Source: Labedella populi
GTDB taxonomy: Bacteria > Actinomycetota > Actinomycetes > Actinomycetales > Microbacteriaceae
DNA: 64,000 nt
Direction: 5' to 3'
Assembly: GCF_004078655.1 (NCBI RefSeq)
Contig: NZ_RZNC01000002.1
Coordinates: forward strand, 372,001 to 436,000
Under the pieces are notes generated by a model that worked only from the letters and a program-made list of their open reading frames with translations, made no database searches and had not been told where the DNA came from. Below are positions 42,282 to 60,038 of the stretch, piece after piece. Each line of letters starts with the position of its first letter. The first letter of the stretch is position 1. The translations under genes were made by a program, and so were the position numbers.

Positions 42282-42515
42282 ATGGCGATCACCGTTTACA
42301 CGAAGCCCTCTTGCGTGCAGTGCACGGCCACGTACCGCGCACTCGACAGCAAGGGCATCGAATACGAGGTCTTCGACCTCTCCGCCGACGAGAAGGCGCT
42401 CGAAGCGGTCAAGTCGCTCGGGTACCTCCAGGCACCCGTTGTCATCGCCGACGAGGACCACTGGTCCGGCTTCCGCCCCGACAAGATCGAGGAGCTCGCC
42501 CAGCGCCTCGCGTAG
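42282..42515 (+). CDS. nrdH: NrdH glutaredoxin-like redoxin
   Basis: A 77-residue glutaredoxin-like protein with thioredoxin-type activity. Active site CVQC (11-14), cis-Pro in LQAPVVI, and the NrdH signature WSGFRPDKI near the end. It reduces the class Ib ribonucleotide reductase NrdE. ATG 42282 follows GAGGAGAAAGG. First gene of nrdHIEF. Confidence 0.97.
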   Translation: MAITVYTKPSCVQCTATYRALDSKGIEYEVFDLSADEKALEAVKSLGYLQAPVVIADEDHWSGFRPDKIEELAQRLA

Positions 42516-42634
42516 GGCTACCGCCGACGGCGCCGATCGGCGCCACGAGAGAGGGGGCGGTCACTGAGCCCCTCTCGACCCGGTTCGTCCCGGATCCCCT
42601 CATCGCTCGATGGAAGCCCTCGGGAGGCGACACT

Positions 42635-43059
42635 ATGGAGACGGGTTCTCCGGAGACCGCGACCCCTCGGATCGTCTACTTCTCGAGCGTCTCCGGCAAC
42701 ACCAAGCGATTCATCGACAAGCTCGGCGTGCCCGCGAAGCGCATCCCGCTCTTCGCCAAGGACCCGGCGCTCACGGTCGACGAACCCTACGTGCTCGTCC
42801 TCCCGACCTATGGAGGCGGCTCCGAGGGCGGAGCGGTGCCCAAACAGGTCATCCGCTTTCTCAACGACCCCCACAACCGTTCCCTCATCCGCGGCGTCAT
42901 CGCGGCGGGGAACACGAATTTCGGCGAGGCCTACGGGATCGCCGGCGACATCATCTCGGCCAAGTGCCACGTGCCGAACCTCTATCGCTTCGAACTCTTC
43001 GGGACCCCCGACGACGTCGAGCAGGTTCATGACGGATTGGAACAGTTTTGGAACAGACA

Positions 43060-43063
<4 letters not shown>
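42635..43063 (+). CDS. nrdI: NrdI flavodoxin-like protein for class Ib RNR cofactor assembly
   Basis: A 142-residue NrdI. The FMN phosphate loop is [17 protein letters not shown], the second flavin loop [16 protein letters not shown], and the third [15 protein letters not shown]. NrdI supplies the oxidant that assembles the dimanganese-tyrosyl radical in NrdF. ATG 42635 has GGGAGG 7 nt upstream. Its stop overlaps nrdE. Confidence 0.96.
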
Positions 43064-46295
<3,232 letters not shown>

Positions 46296-46321
46296 TCCGC
46301 ACCGATCCTGATGCCACGACA

Positions 46322-46350
46322 AGGGCCCCCGACGCACCGTCAGGGGCCCT
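46322..46350 (+). terminator. Hairpin terminator after nrdF
   Basis: AGGGCCCC (46322-46329) and GGGGCCCT (46343-46350) form an 8-bp stem, extended inside by GAC/GTC and outside by ACGA/TCGT. It begins 27 bp after the nrdF stop and ends the operon. Confidence 0.8.
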
Positions 46351-46664
46351 CGTCTGTCTCACCGCGGGCGGAACACTGCCAGCGAGTCACTCGTCACGGC
46401 GCCGCGAGGCATGAGCCGATATCGACCTTCCCCCTGGAAGATCGACCGGAGCCCACGCCCCGCGCGTCTTTTCCGCACCTCCGCGGCGGGCGGTCGGTGC
46501 GGACGAGATGGCAGCATCGACGGACACCCCCACCCCGTTGTGTCGTCGTTCGGAGCGGAACCGATACCGGGTTGGTCGATCGGGACGGGCCTCGTCTGCA
46601 TACGGTGCGGGCCGCGGTCGTCCCCCCTCCGACGACCGCGGCCCACACCGTGCCTGAGCTCCGG
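46351..46664. other. 314-bp stretch without a supported gene
   Basis: After the nrdF terminator the sequence has several overlapping open frames on both strands, but none shows a ribosome-binding site, leaderless -10 or recognisable protein motif. I see no clear regulatory signal in it. Confidence 0.5.
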
Positions 46665-46835
46665 TCAGTGCACCGCCTCCGGGTCGCGGTGCGCGGAACC
46701 CGAGCCCACGAGTGAATCGAAGTAGCGACGCTCCGCCGCGGACGCCATCCGGTCGGGGACGTACACCGCGCCGCTCGCGCGGGCGGATCCCGCACGTACC
46801 GCCGCCTGTCGCGTCCATTCCCAGATGCGTTCCAT
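46665..46835 (-). CDS. Possible small protein, unknown function
   Basis: A 56-residue frame starting MERIWEWTRQAAVRAG on the minus strand. AAGGAG lies 11 nt before ATG 46835 (46841-46851 region), which supports translation. The product has an amphipathic helix and then polar sequence (AAERRYFDSLVGSGSAHRD), with no known motif. It stands alone between nrdF and the flavin reductase. The coding call rests on the ribosome-binding site only. Confidence 0.4.
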   Translation of the reverse strand: MERIWEWTRQAAVRAGSARASGAVYVPDRMASAAERRYFDSLVGSGSAHRDPEAVH

Positions 46836-46985
46836 GACCGATCCCACTCCTTCGGCGTCCGCATGGACGCCTCCTCACTGAAGGAGATGCCGGGACGTCG
46901 CGATCATGACGGCGGTGGGGAGGGAAATCCGGAGAAGGGACTCGACGAGGCCATCAGTCGGCACGGAGTCCGCGCCACCCGGGTG

Positions 46986-47564
46986 TCAGGAGTCGAGAGC
47001 GGAGTGCGTGCCGAGCGAGTGCCAGGTGCGATTGTGATAGACGAGAGGGGCGCCGTGCTCCCGGCCGCCGGCGTCGCCCGCGGTCTGGCTCGTCTCGAGG
47101 GCGTGCACGGCGATGATCGTCGAGTTGCCCGCTTCCATGCGGTTGATGACGCGTCCCCGGATCCACGTGCTGACGCCCGTGAAGACGGGCTCGCCGGTGG
47201 AAAGACGCGACCACGCCGAGGTGTCCGCGAACCGGTCCACGCCGCTCGTGGCTCCGAGCTTCGCGAGGTCGAGTCGGTCGGCGTCGAGGATGTGTACGAC
47301 GAGCGTGTCTGCAGTCGTGATGACGGGGGCCGTCGAGGACGACGACGAGATCGAGAAGACGAAGATCGGCGGCTCGGCGCTCACGGAGAAGACCGAGGTG
47401 GCGGTGAGCGCAGCGGGTCCGCTGCCGTTGTCCGCCGTAATGAGAGACACCCCTGCGGCGTGGTGCCGGAAGACCGCCTTGAACTCATCGGGACCGACCC
47501 CGTCGAAGCCCAGGCGCGGGGTCGAGTCGTCGGAGAAGGATGCTGCGGAGTTCGTGATGCTCAC
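46986..47564 (-). CDS. Flavin reductase-like FMN-binding split-barrel protein
   Basis: A 192-residue protein of the flavin reductase family. After a short leader, FKAVFRHHAAGVSLITADNG, ALTATSVFSVSAEPPIFVFSI and VVHILDADRLDLAKL match the split-barrel FMN-binding fold of two-component monooxygenase reductases. GTG 47564 has GAGGA 8 nt upstream. The gene is alone, so its oxygenase partner is not obvious. Confidence 0.9.
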   Translation of the reverse strand: MSITNSAASFSDDSTPRLGFDGVGPDEFKAVFRHHAAGVSLITADNGSGPAALTATSVFSVSAEPPIFVFSISSSSSTAPVITTADTLVVHILDADRLDLAKLGATSGVDRFADTSAWSRLSTGEPVFTGVSTWIRGRVINRMEAGNSTIIAVHALETSQTAGDAGGREHGAPLVYHNRTWHSLGTHSALDS

Positions 47565-47707
47565 CGGGGGTTCCTCGATCTGTCGTCTGCCATGTGAGGG
47601 AACGCACCGGCACTCCCTCACATTCCAACCTCGTCGCTTCCGTCCACCACGGCAAGCCCGGTTACCGTCTGTGACGACCGTGGTACGGCCCGCCGTAGGC
47701 TGGCGGG

Positions 47708-48544
47708 ATGACGGTGCTGATCTCGGTCGAGGACGTGCGTGCGCTCCAGCTCGAGGGGACGCGGGTCCACGTTCTCGACGTCCGGTGGCGCCTCGATCGG
47801 CCCGACGGCCGCCCCGACGTCGCCGCCGGTCACATCCCGGGCGCGGTGTTCGTCGACCTCGAGTCGCAGCTCGCGGGTCTCGGCGAACCGACCGACGGTC
47901 GACACCCTCTCCCCACCCGCGAGGACCTCGAGGAGGCCGCTCGCGCCTGGGGTCTCGACGAGGGCGATCCCGTCGTCGTGTACGACGACCTCGGGGGCAT
48001 GTCCGCCGCCCGCGCGTGGTGGCTACTGCGCCATCACGGGGTCCGGAACGTCCGCATCCTCGACGGCGCGTTCCGCGCGTGGAAGGACGCGGGCCTCCCG
48101 ATCGAGGAGGGCCTCGTCGATCCTCCGAGGGGATCCATCACGCTGACAGAGGGCGGGTCACGCGTCGTCGACGTGGACGAGGTGGCCTCCGTCCCCGCCG
48201 ACGGCGTACTCGTCGACGCGCGTGCCGCCGAACGCTACGCCGGGGACGTCGAGCCCGTCGACCCTCGCGCCGGACACATCCCCGGCGCGGTCAGCGCTCC
48301 GACGGCGGGGAACCTCGCGCCCGACGGTCGATTCCTTCCGCCCGACGTGCTCCGTGAACGCTTTCGGGCCGCCGGGGTTGTGGCGGACCGTGATGTCGCT
48401 GTCTATTGCGGCTCGGGAGTGACGGCGGCCCACACGATTGCGGCCCTCGCGGTCGTCGGGATCGACGCAGCCCTCTTCCCCGGCTCGTGGAGCGCATGGT
48501 CCAACCACCCGGACCGCCCCGTCGCGACCGGCCCCACCCCCTGA
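47708..48544 (+). CDS. Sulfurtransferase with two rhodanese domains
   Basis: A 278-residue tandem rhodanese. Domain 1 (about 5-135) lacks the active Cys and shows VVYDDLGGMSAAR; domain 2 carries the catalytic loop VYCGSGVTAAH with Cys about residue 234. The CGSGVTA loop is typical of 3-mercaptopyruvate or thiosulfate sulfurtransferases. The start at 47708 has TAGGCT (47696-47701) 6 nt upstream and no ribosome-binding site. Probably handles sulfane sulfur or cyanide. The gene ends at the large palindrome at 48568-48639. Confidence 0.92.
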   Translation: MTVLISVEDVRALQLEGTRVHVLDVRWRLDRPDGRPDVAAGHIPGAVFVDLESQLAGLGEPTDGRHPLPTREDLEEAARAWGLDEGDPVVVYDDLGGMSAARAWWLLRHHGVRNVRILDGAFRAWKDAGLPIEEGLVDPPRGSITLTEGGSRVVDVDEVASVPADGVLVDARAAERYAGDVEPVDPRAGHIPGAVSAPTAGNLAPDGRFLPPDVLRERFRAAGVVADRDVAVYCGSGVTAAHTIAALAVVGIDAALFPGSWSAWSNHPDRPVATGPTP

Positions 48545-48567
48545 TCCGGAACCCACCGCGCCAGGCC

Positions 48568-48639
48568 GCGTTTTGCGTACGCAACGGACATCTGCGGGTG
48601 CGATGACACCCGCGGAAGGCGTTTGCGTACGCAAAACGC
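48568..48639. repeat. 72-bp extragenic palindrome with 17-bp perfect arms
   Basis: GCGTTTTGCGTACGCAA (48568-48584) is exactly complementary to TTGCGTACGCAAAACGC (48623-48639). The loop contains a second stem, GCGGGTG/CACCCGC. Each arm itself contains the 12-bp palindrome TTGCGTACGCAA. It fills the convergent gap between the sulfurtransferase and hrpA, so a two-way terminator is the simplest role. Confidence 0.9.
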
Positions 48640-48653
48640 AGGGAGACCCCGGC

Positions 48654-53457
<4,804 letters not shown>

Positions 53458-53495
53458 CCGGAAGCAGCGACGATCCGACCGGCGGGAGGGATGGC

Positions 53496-54407
53496 ATGAC
53501 CGAGACGAGAGGGGACGCCGCAACGGCGGACACCGAGGTGACCGGGACGGCCTGGGACGACCACGCAGCCGAGGAATCCGCCGCGGAGGCCTTCGCCCGC
53601 GCGTGGAGCGCGTGGCATCGCGCGCGCTTGCGTGCCACGCTCTCGCCACTCGGCATCGCCTCGCTCACGGCGACGCACTGGCTCTCGAGCACGCCGCAGT
53701 CGCTCCCGGGTGTCCCCGGCGAGTGGTCGGCGGACATCGACACGGTCGTCGGTCGCGGTGCCGACCTCGACGGGCTCACCGTCCTGCGGGATGGCGAGTC
53801 GGTCGGGGTCGTCACGGGCGACGAGGCGCGATTGTCGCCGGGGACCGACCTCGTCTGGGGCGAGCGCCGCTTGCGCTTCTTCGACCGGGATGGTTCCCTC
53901 GCCCTCCGTGTGCTCGATCCCCACGCCGTCATCCGTCGCGAGACGAGCGGCATCGGCCACTTCCCGCCGGACGAGCGCTGGGTCGTCGAGGGGCGCTTCA
54001 CCCCGGCTGACGACACGGCGACGATGTCGGTGACGGCGATCGACGGGTATGTCGCCGAGGAGCGCTTCGCGGGCACGGTCGCCCTGAGACTCGGCGAGGA
54101 GGAACTCGCGCTCACCGTCACCGGTGGCCCGCGTGGCCTGCGCGCTGTCATTGCGGACGGCACGAGCGGCACGGAGAGCTACCGCTTCCGGTTCCTCGGA
54201 ATGCCCGCTCCCGGCCCCGACGGTGCGGTGCGCGTCGACTTCAATCGTGCGTACCTGCCGCCGTGCGCGTTCAGCGACGAGTACGTCTGTCCGCTGCCGC
54301 CGCCGAACAACCGGTTCTCGACGCCGGTCCGGGCGGGCGAGACGGCGCTCGTGCGGAGAGACGCGAGCGGCGACCACGGCACGGTCGCGGGCGCCGGGAC
54401 GGTCTGA
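53496..54407 (+). CDS. DUF1684 domain protein
   Basis: A 303-residue protein with a long middle beta-rich region and the DUF1684 signature [20 protein letters not shown] followed by PPNNRF near the end. GGGAGGG lies 5 nt before ATG 53496. There is no signal peptide. The function of DUF1684 is not established. It is 38 bp after the aldo/keto reductase and directly before the YyaL-type gene, so these three probably share a transcript. Confidence 0.88.
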   Translation: MTETRGDAATADTEVTGTAWDDHAAEESAAEAFARAWSAWHRARLRATLSPLGIASLTATHWLSSTPQSLPGVPGEWSADIDTVVGRGADLDGLTVLRDGESVGVVTGDEARLSPGTDLVWGERRLRFFDRDGSLALRVLDPHAVIRRETSGIGHFPPDERWVVEGRFTPADDTATMSVTAIDGYVAEERFAGTVALRLGEEELALTVTGGPRGLRAVIADGTSGTESYRFRFLGMPAPGPDGAVRVDFNRAYLPPCAFSDEYVCPLPPPNNRFSTPVRAGETALVRRDASGDHGTVAGAGTV

Positions 54408-54409
54408 CG

Positions 54410-56269
54410 ATGGCCTCCCGACTCGCCGACGCCGTGAGCCCGTACCTGCGGGCGCACGCTGACAATCCCGTCGACTGGTGGCCCTGGGGCGAGGAGGCGT
54501 TCGCCGAGGCGCGGCGCCGCGACGTCCCCGTGTTCGTCTCGATCGGCTACGCGACGTGCCACTGGTGCCACGTCATGGCACGGGAGAGCTTCTCCGATCC
54601 TGAGGTCGCGCGCTTGATGGCCGACTCGGTCGTGAGCATCAAGGTCGATCGCGAAGAGCATCCGGGGGTCGACGCCGCCTTCCTCGCGAGCGCGAGTGCG
54701 TTCACGCAGAACCTCGGGTGGCCGCTCTCCGTGTTCGCGACACCCGAGGGCGAGGTCTTCTTCGCCGGCACCTACTTCCCACCGGCCGACGTCCAGGGGC
54801 ACCCGTCCTTCCGGCGCGTCGTCGCCGCCGTGGTCGATGCCTGGACGAACCGGCGCGAGCAGGCGATCGCGACGGGATCGGCGGTCGCGAACGCCGTCCG
54901 GGCGAGCATGCCGACTTCCGCGGGCGACCCCGCTCTCCCGGATCGCGCGCAACTGGACCGTGCCGTCGACCTCATACGGAGTGCGGAGGACCGGGTCAAC
55001 GGAGGATTCGGAGGGGCGCCGAAATTCCCCGTCGCCCCGGCGCTGCTGTTCCTCCTGAAAGCCGGCGGGGACGACATCGCCGCGCGCACGCTCGAGGCGA
55101 TGGCGCGCTCGGATCTGCGCGACCCTGTCGAGGGCGGCTTCTTCCGCTACGCGACGGAGGCCGACTGGTCGGTGCCGCACTACGAGCGCATGCTGTACGA
55201 CAATGCTCTGCTCCTCGATGCCTATACCCGTGCCTGGCGCCAGGATCCTTCGCGCTCCTGGGCCGCTGAGGCGGCCGCCGGCATCGCCCGCTTCCTCACG
55301 GGCACGATGCGGATCGCGGGCAGCGGCTTCGCGAGCGCCCAGGACTCGGAGAGCACCGTGCGCGGCGAGCGGTCGGAGGGGGGCTACTACGCGCTGTCGG
55401 CGGACGAGCGGCGTGCGGAGACGCCGCCCGCGCTGGATCGGAAGGTCCTGACGGGGTGGAACGGGCTCGCAATGGCAGCGCTCGCGCGTGCCGGGGAGGC
55501 CTTCGGGTACGCCGCCTGGCTCGCTGCCGCCGCCGAGGTGAGTGACGCGCTCGTCGCCGAGCACGTCCTGGCGGACGGTTCGCTCGTCCGTGCGACGCTC
55601 GAGGGCCGCGCCTCCTCGGCGGTCGCGACCCTCGAGGACCACGGGATGTTCGCCTCGGGACTCATCGCGGTCGGCCTCGCGGCGGAACGACCGGACCTCG
55701 TCGACGCCGGGCGGCGCGTGCTGGACGCGGTGCTGGACGCCGATGGCGGCTTCACCGAGCCGGGAGGCGGGGATCCCGTGCTCGTCGCCCGAGGACTCGC
55801 GCTCGCCGGCGACCCGTCCGAGGGTGCGTACCCCTCGGGCCGGAGCGCCTGCGCCGCTGCGGCGTTCGAGCTGTTCGCGCTGACGGGGGAGCAGCGCTAC
55901 CGTGCCGCGGCAGCGTCCACCGTGGCGACCGTCTCCGCCCTCGCACTCGCGTCGCCGGTGTCGTTCGGCGCGAGCCTCGCTCTGGCGCACCGGCTGGCGT
56001 CCGACCTCGTGCAACTCGTGGTGATCAGACCCGACGACCTCGATCGCGCGCGCGACCCCCTCACCAGGAGTATCACCGGGGCGACGACCGCGACCGTCGC
56101 CGTCTCGGTGTCGGAACCGGCCGCCCGGGCTCTCGAGGAGGCCGGCTTCGAACTCTTCGCTGACCGTTCCCCGCGCGGGGGGAGTGCGGCCGCCTTCGTC
56201 TGCCGGGACTTCGTCTGTCGGCTCCCGGTGACGGAGCCCGACGAGGTGACGGCGGCGCTCCGCGGGTGA
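54410..56269 (+). CDS. Thioredoxin-domain protein of the YyaL / SSP411 (DUF255) family
   Basis: A 619-residue protein. The N-terminal thioredoxin-like domain carries [20 protein letters not shown] and the motif [13 protein letters not shown] (CHWC replaces CGPC). The remaining part is an (alpha/alpha)6 glycoside-hydrolase-like barrel with [19 protein letters not shown] and [17 protein letters not shown]. The length is slightly below the usual 650-700, with the C-terminal part shortened. It starts 2 bp after the DUF1684 stop. Biochemical role unknown. Confidence 0.92.
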   Translation: MASRLADAVSPYLRAHADNPVDWWPWGEEAFAEARRRDVPVFVSIGYATCHWCHVMARESFSDPEVARLMADSVVSIKVDREEHPGVDAAFLASASAFTQNLGWPLSVFATPEGEVFFAGTYFPPADVQGHPSFRRVVAAVVDAWTNRREQAIATGSAVANAVRASMPTSAGDPALPDRAQLDRAVDLIRSAEDRVNGGFGGAPKFPVAPALLFLLKAGGDDIAARTLEAMARSDLRDPVEGGFFRYATEADWSVPHYERMLYDNALLLDAYTRAWRQDPSRSWAAEAAAGIARFLTGTMRIAGSGFASAQDSESTVRGERSEGGYYALSADERRAETPPALDRKVLTGWNGLAMAALARAGEAFGYAAWLAAAAEVSDALVAEHVLADGSLVRATLEGRASSAVATLEDHGMFASGLIAVGLAAERPDLVDAGRRVLDAVLDADGGFTEPGGGDPVLVARGLALAGDPSEGAYPSGRSACAAAAFELFALTGEQRYRAAAASTVATVSALALASPVSFGASLALAHRLASDLVQLVVIRPDDLDRARDPLTRSITGATTATVAVSVSEPAARALEEAGFELFADRSPRGGSAAAFVCRDFVCRLPVTEPDEVTAALRG

Positions 56270-56401
56270 GTGGCGCTCGTGAGTCGCAGGGGGCTCGTAC
56301 GGAAGGGGTCGCGAGTGAGCCCAGGGTCGGCGAGCCCGGCCGCCGGGTTGCCCCGGAATCCTCCGCTCGAAGAGGCTTGTAGGCTCGTCGGGGAGGCGGG
56401 A

Positions 56402-57172
56402 ATGGCGATGACGGGAACACACTCGAGCGGGAGCGGTGCGCTCACCGTCGCGTTCGTCCGTGGCGTGCTGCCGGGCAAGTGGCAGCGCATCTGGAACGGC
56501 CGCCATGCCGAGGCCCCCCTCGAACTCGTCCCGACGGAGCAGCAGTCGCAACTCGCGCCGCTCCTCGAGGGCCGCGCCGACATGGCGTTCGTGAGGCTGC
56601 CGCTCGACGCCGCCCTCCCGGAGGACCTCCTCCACGTGATCCCGCTCTACGAGGAGGTGACCGTCGTCCTCGCCTCTGCGGACCACGACGTGACGGCGGC
56701 GGAGGAACTCACCGCGGAGGACATCGCCGGCGAACTGATCCACCCGACGGACGCCTCCCTTCTCGAGACCATCGAGGTCGTCCGGGCGGGAGTGGGACTG
56801 CTCGTACTGCCCCAATCGGTCGCGCGTCTCGCCGGCGGGAAAGGGCTCGAGTGGCGGCCGCTCCGGGACGCGGCGCCGTCGCGCATCGCGCTCGCCTGGC
56901 CGCGCCCGGCCGACGACGCCGACGACGTGCTCGTCCGCGACCTCGAGGACTTCGTCGGGGTCGTACGGGGCCGGGGGGAGAACAGCTCGCGCGGCCGCAG
57001 CGACGACACCGCCGAGGACGCGCGTGCCGCGGAGAAGCGCGCCGCCGACAAACGGAAGGCCGATCAGCGCGCCGACAAACGGAAGACCGGAGCGGGCGGA
57101 AGACCGCGCGGCGCCCGCCCGGCGACCGGTCGGGGGCGGGGCTCCCGCAACGGGCGATCGGGTCGTCGATGA
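56402..57172 (+). CDS. LysR-type effector-binding domain without HTH, with basic tail
   Basis: A 256-residue protein. Residues 12-185 match the LysR substrate-binding fold (LTVAFVRGVLPGKWQRIWNG, LLEGRADMAFVRLPLD, VVRAGVGLLVLPQSVARL). No helix-turn-helix precedes it, and the 132 bp upstream do not encode one in frame. The last 60 residues are Lys/Arg/Gly-rich (AADKRKADQRADKRK, GRGRGSRNGRSGRR) and could bind nucleic acid. GGAGG precedes ATG 56402. I recall similar HTH-less proteins in other actinobacteria; function unknown. Confidence 0.82.
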   Translation: MAMTGTHSSGSGALTVAFVRGVLPGKWQRIWNGRHAEAPLELVPTEQQSQLAPLLEGRADMAFVRLPLDAALPEDLLHVIPLYEEVTVVLASADHDVTAAEELTAEDIAGELIHPTDASLLETIEVVRAGVGLLVLPQSVARLAGGKGLEWRPLRDAAPSRIALAWPRPADDADDVLVRDLEDFVGVVRGRGENSSRGRSDDTAEDARAAEKRAADKRKADQRADKRKTGAGGRPRGARPATGRGRGSRNGRSGRR

Positions 57173-58041
57173 GTAGCGTGCGCAGGCTCCCGCACCGCTG
57201 TGCCGTGACGGTCGCCGCCCTCGCGGTCCTCGCGCCGGGCCTCGTCGGGTGCGGCACTCCGTCCGATCCCGTGGACGATCTCAGCGCCATCCACACGCCG
57301 GACGTCACGGCCGAGCCGAGTGCGTTCCCCGTGGGCGCGGGCGTCGACTACCAGCTCGGTGGTGCGTATCCGCCCGGCGAAGGGGTCGGCATCGTCGCGC
57401 GGGACAGCACCGAGCAGCCGGCCGAGGACGTGTGGTCGATCTGCTACGTGAACGGCTTCCAGACGCAGCCGGGCGCCGACGAGTGGCTCGGTGAGCGCCC
57501 GCATCTCGTGCTCCACGTCGACGGAGGACCGCTCGCCGACCCGAACTGGCCGGACGAGTACATCCTCGACACCTCGTCCCCGGCGAACCGGCTCGCGATC
57601 ATGGGCGTGATGGGCCCGATCATCGACACGTGCGCCGACGCGGGCTTCGAAGCCGTCGAGATCGACAACCTCGACAGCTTCACACGCTCGGCCGATCGCC
57701 TGACGATCGAATCCAATCTCGCGCTCGCCGCCCTCTACGCCGAGCGTGCCCACGACCGCGGCCTCGCCATCGGGCAGAAGAACGCGGCGGAGCTCTCGTC
57801 CGACGCGCGCGAGCAGCTCGGTTTCGATTTCGCCGTCGCGGAGGAGTGTCACCGGTACACCGAGTGCGCCGCCTACACCGACGTCTACGGCGGCGCGGTC
57901 ATCGACATCGAGTACGCGGACGATTTGCGGGGCACGTTCGCCGACGTCTGCGCAGACGCGGAGACGCCCGCGTCGACGGTGCTGCGCGATCGTGACCTGG
58001 TCCCGGCCGGTGAACCGGGCTACGTCTTCGAACACTGCTGA
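57169..58041 (+). CDS. GH114-like lipoprotein (endo alpha-1,4-polygalactosaminidase family)
   Basis: A 290-residue secreted lipoprotein. Lipobox is GLVGC near residue 28; the mature domain has DYQLGGAYPPGEGVGIVARD, ICYVNGFQTQP, FEAVEIDNLDSF and GLAIGQKNAAEL, the pattern of GH114/TM1410-like TIM barrels with acidic residues at strand ends. It overlaps the LysR-domain gene by ATGA. GH114 members cleave poly-galactosamine; activity in this protein is not certain. Confidence 0.85.
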   Translation: MSSVRRLPHRCAVTVAALAVLAPGLVGCGTPSDPVDDLSAIHTPDVTAEPSAFPVGAGVDYQLGGAYPPGEGVGIVARDSTEQPAEDVWSICYVNGFQTQPGADEWLGERPHLVLHVDGGPLADPNWPDEYILDTSSPANRLAIMGVMGPIIDTCADAGFEAVEIDNLDSFTRSADRLTIESNLALAALYAERAHDRGLAIGQKNAAELSSDAREQLGFDFAVAEECHRYTECAAYTDVYGGAVIDIEYADDLRGTFADVCADAETPASTVLRDRDLVPAGEPGYVFEHC

Positions 58042-58058
58042 CGGCGGCCGGCCGGCGG

Positions 58059-58625
58059 TCAGCGCAACTGCTTCTTCGCCGAGATCTGCCCCGTGTCGAA
58101 GCCGAGGAGGTGGAGACCGCCGTGGAAGCGGGCGTGCTCGACCTTGATGCAGCGGTCCATGACGACCGTGAGTCCCCTCGCCTCCGCGTCGTAGGCGGCC
58201 TCCTCGTTCCAGATGCCGAGCTGCACCCAGATCGTCTTCGCGCCGATCGCCACCACGTCGTCGACGACGGACGGGATGTCAGAGGGCTTCCGGAAGACGT
58301 CGACGATGTCGGGGACCTCGGGGAGAGACGCGAGGTCCGGATAGGCCTTCTGGCCGAGGATCTCGTCGGCGTTCGGGTTCACGAAATACACGCGGTAGTC
58401 GGTCGACTGCTGGAGGTAGGTCCCGACGAAGAAGCTCGAGCGCGCGGGGTTCGGCGATGCCCCCACGACGGCGATCGACTTCGCCTCTCGGAGGATACGC
58501 AAGCGCTGCTTCGCGTCGGGACCCGTCCAGGTGCGCTGCGTCTTCAGCAGCTTCGCGAGGGGCGAGTTCGCGGGCAGGGCACACGTGAGCCCGTTCTGCA
58601 GTCGGGTCTCGACGAGTTCGGACAC
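58059..58625 (-). CDS. CoA-binding (YccU/YneT-like) Rossmann protein
   Basis: A 188-residue protein with the CoA-binding domain: IAVVGASPNPARSSFFVGTY, YRVYFVNPNADEILGQKAYP, VDIVDVFRKPSD and IWVQLGIWNEEAAYDAE, ending in VMDRCIKVEHARF. GTG 58625 has GGAGG 7 nt upstream and overlaps the metY stop, so the two are co-translated. The link to sulfur metabolism is by position only. Confidence 0.9.
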   Translation of the reverse strand: MSELVETRLQNGLTCALPANSPLAKLLKTQRTWTGPDAKQRLRILREAKSIAVVGASPNPARSSFFVGTYLQQSTDYRVYFVNPNADEILGQKAYPDLASLPEVPDIVDVFRKPSDIPSVVDDVVAIGAKTIWVQLGIWNEEAAYDAEARGLTVVMDRCIKVEHARFHGGLHLLGFDTGQISAKKQLR

Positions 58626-58627
58626 GG

Positions 58628-59917
58628 TCACACCTCCACGGCGGCGGCGAGCGCCTGATCGAGATCGTCGATGATGTCCTCCGGGTCCTCGATGCCGACA
58701 CTGATGCGCACGACGCCGGGGAGGACTCCCGCGTCGACGAGCTGCTGCTCGGAGAGCTGCGCGTGCGTCGTCGAAGCCGGGTGGATGATGAGGGTCTTCG
58801 CATCGCCGATGTTCGCGAGGTGGCTCGCGAGGTTGACCGACTCGATGAGCTTCTGACCGACCGCGCGGCCGCCCTTCACGACGAAGCTGAAGACCGAACC
58901 CGGTCCAAGCGGCAGATACTTGTTCGCGCGATCGTGGTGCGGGTGACCGGGAAGACCGGCCCAGTAGACCTCCTCGATGCGGGAGTCCTGGGCGAGCCAC
59001 TCGGCGACGAGGCGAGCGTTCTCGACGTGAGCGCGCATACGGAAGGGCAGCGTCTCGACGCCTTGAGCGAGCGTCGCGGCCGACGTGGCGGACAGCGAGG
59101 GACCGATGTCGCGGAGCTGCTCCGCGCGCAGCCGGGTGAGGAAGGCGTACTCGCCGAAGTTGCCCGACCACTGCAGTCCGCCGTACGAGGGCACCGGTTC
59201 CGTGAAGAGCGGGAACTTCGGCGAGTCCCACTCGAAGCGTCCCGATTCGACGACGACGCCGCCGAGCGTCGTGCCGTGACCGCCGAGGAACTTCGTGGCC
59301 GAGTGCGTGATGACGTCGGCGCCCCACTCGATCGGACGGTTGAGGAACGGCGTCGCGATGGTCGAGTCGATGATGAGGGGGAGCCCGTGGGCGTGGGCGA
59401 CGTCGGCGAGCCCCTCGATGTCGGCGATCTCTCCCGACGGGTTCGCGACGGTCTCGGCGAAGACGAGTTTCGTCCGATCGGTGATCGCGGCGGCGTAGTC
59501 GGCCGGGTCGGAGCTGCGCACGAAGGTCGTCTCGACACCGAAGCGGCGGAGCGTGACGTCGAGTTGGGTGATGGACCCGCCGTAGAGGTTGGCCGAGGCG
59601 ACGATGTGGTCACCCGCTCCTGCGAGGCTCGCGAACGTGATGTACTGCGCGGCGAGACCGGTCGCCGTCGCGACGGCGCCGAGGCCGCCCTCGAGGCTCG
59701 CGACACGCTCCTCGAAGCTCGCGACCGTGGGGTTGGCGAGACGGGAGTAGATGTTGCCGTACTTCTGCAGGGCGAACCTCGCCGCGGCGTCGGCCGTGTC
59801 GTCGAAGACGAAGGCCGTCGACTGGTAGATCGGGAGGGCCCGGGAGCCCGTCACGGCGTCCGGGATGTTGCCGGCGTGGATGGCCCTCGTGCGGAAGCCG
59901 TATTCGCGATCTGCCAT
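58628..59917 (-). CDS. metY: O-acetylhomoserine sulfhydrylase (PLP-dependent)
   Basis: A 429-residue PLP enzyme of the Cys/Met metabolism family. It begins YGFRTRAIHAGNIPDAVTGS, has the PLP Lys in ITHSATKFLGGHGT, and the O-acetylhomoserine-type features YGNIYSRLANPTVASFEERV and PSYGGLQWSGNFGEYAFLTR. It makes homocysteine from O-acetylhomoserine and sulfide. ATG 59917 has minus-strand TAGCGT (59925-59930) 7 nt upstream and no ribosome-binding site, so it looks leaderless. A 10-bp palindrome CGCACGTGCG sits at 59934-59943, just upstream, as a possible operator. Confidence 0.95.
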   Translation of the reverse strand: MADREYGFRTRAIHAGNIPDAVTGSRALPIYQSTAFVFDDTADAAARFALQKYGNIYSRLANPTVASFEERVASLEGGLGAVATATGLAAQYITFASLAGAGDHIVASANLYGGSITQLDVTLRRFGVETTFVRSSDPADYAAAITDRTKLVFAETVANPSGEIADIEGLADVAHAHGLPLIIDSTIATPFLNRPIEWGADVITHSATKFLGGHGTTLGGVVVESGRFEWDSPKFPLFTEPVPSYGGLQWSGNFGEYAFLTRLRAEQLRDIGPSLSATSAATLAQGVETLPFRMRAHVENARLVAEWLAQDSRIEEVYWAGLPGHPHHDRANKYLPLGPGSVFSFVVKGGRAVGQKLIESVNLASHLANIGDAKTLIIHPASTTHAQLSEQQLVDAGVLPGVVRISVGIEDPEDIIDDLDQALAAAVEV

Positions 59918-60038
59918 GCCCACAACGCTAGTCCGCACGTGCGACGCCGGAACCGCCTTGCGTAACGCGGGGTCACATCGTGCGCAGGAGGTGACCAGGC
60001 GGCTCTGTCACACTGCTCTCAGCCGCTCGACCGCGGCT

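Noticed and set aside
46311-46878. Several overlapping frames after nrdF on both strands
   Set aside because: They overlap each other, are Arg/Pro/Ser-rich and lack start signals, except for the small frame listed at 46665-46835.
59918-60038. A SAM-type riboswitch for metY
   Set aside because: The metY start appears leaderless with a -10 only 7 nt away, leaving no leader for an aptamer. The only aptamer found reads in the opposite direction for gdx.
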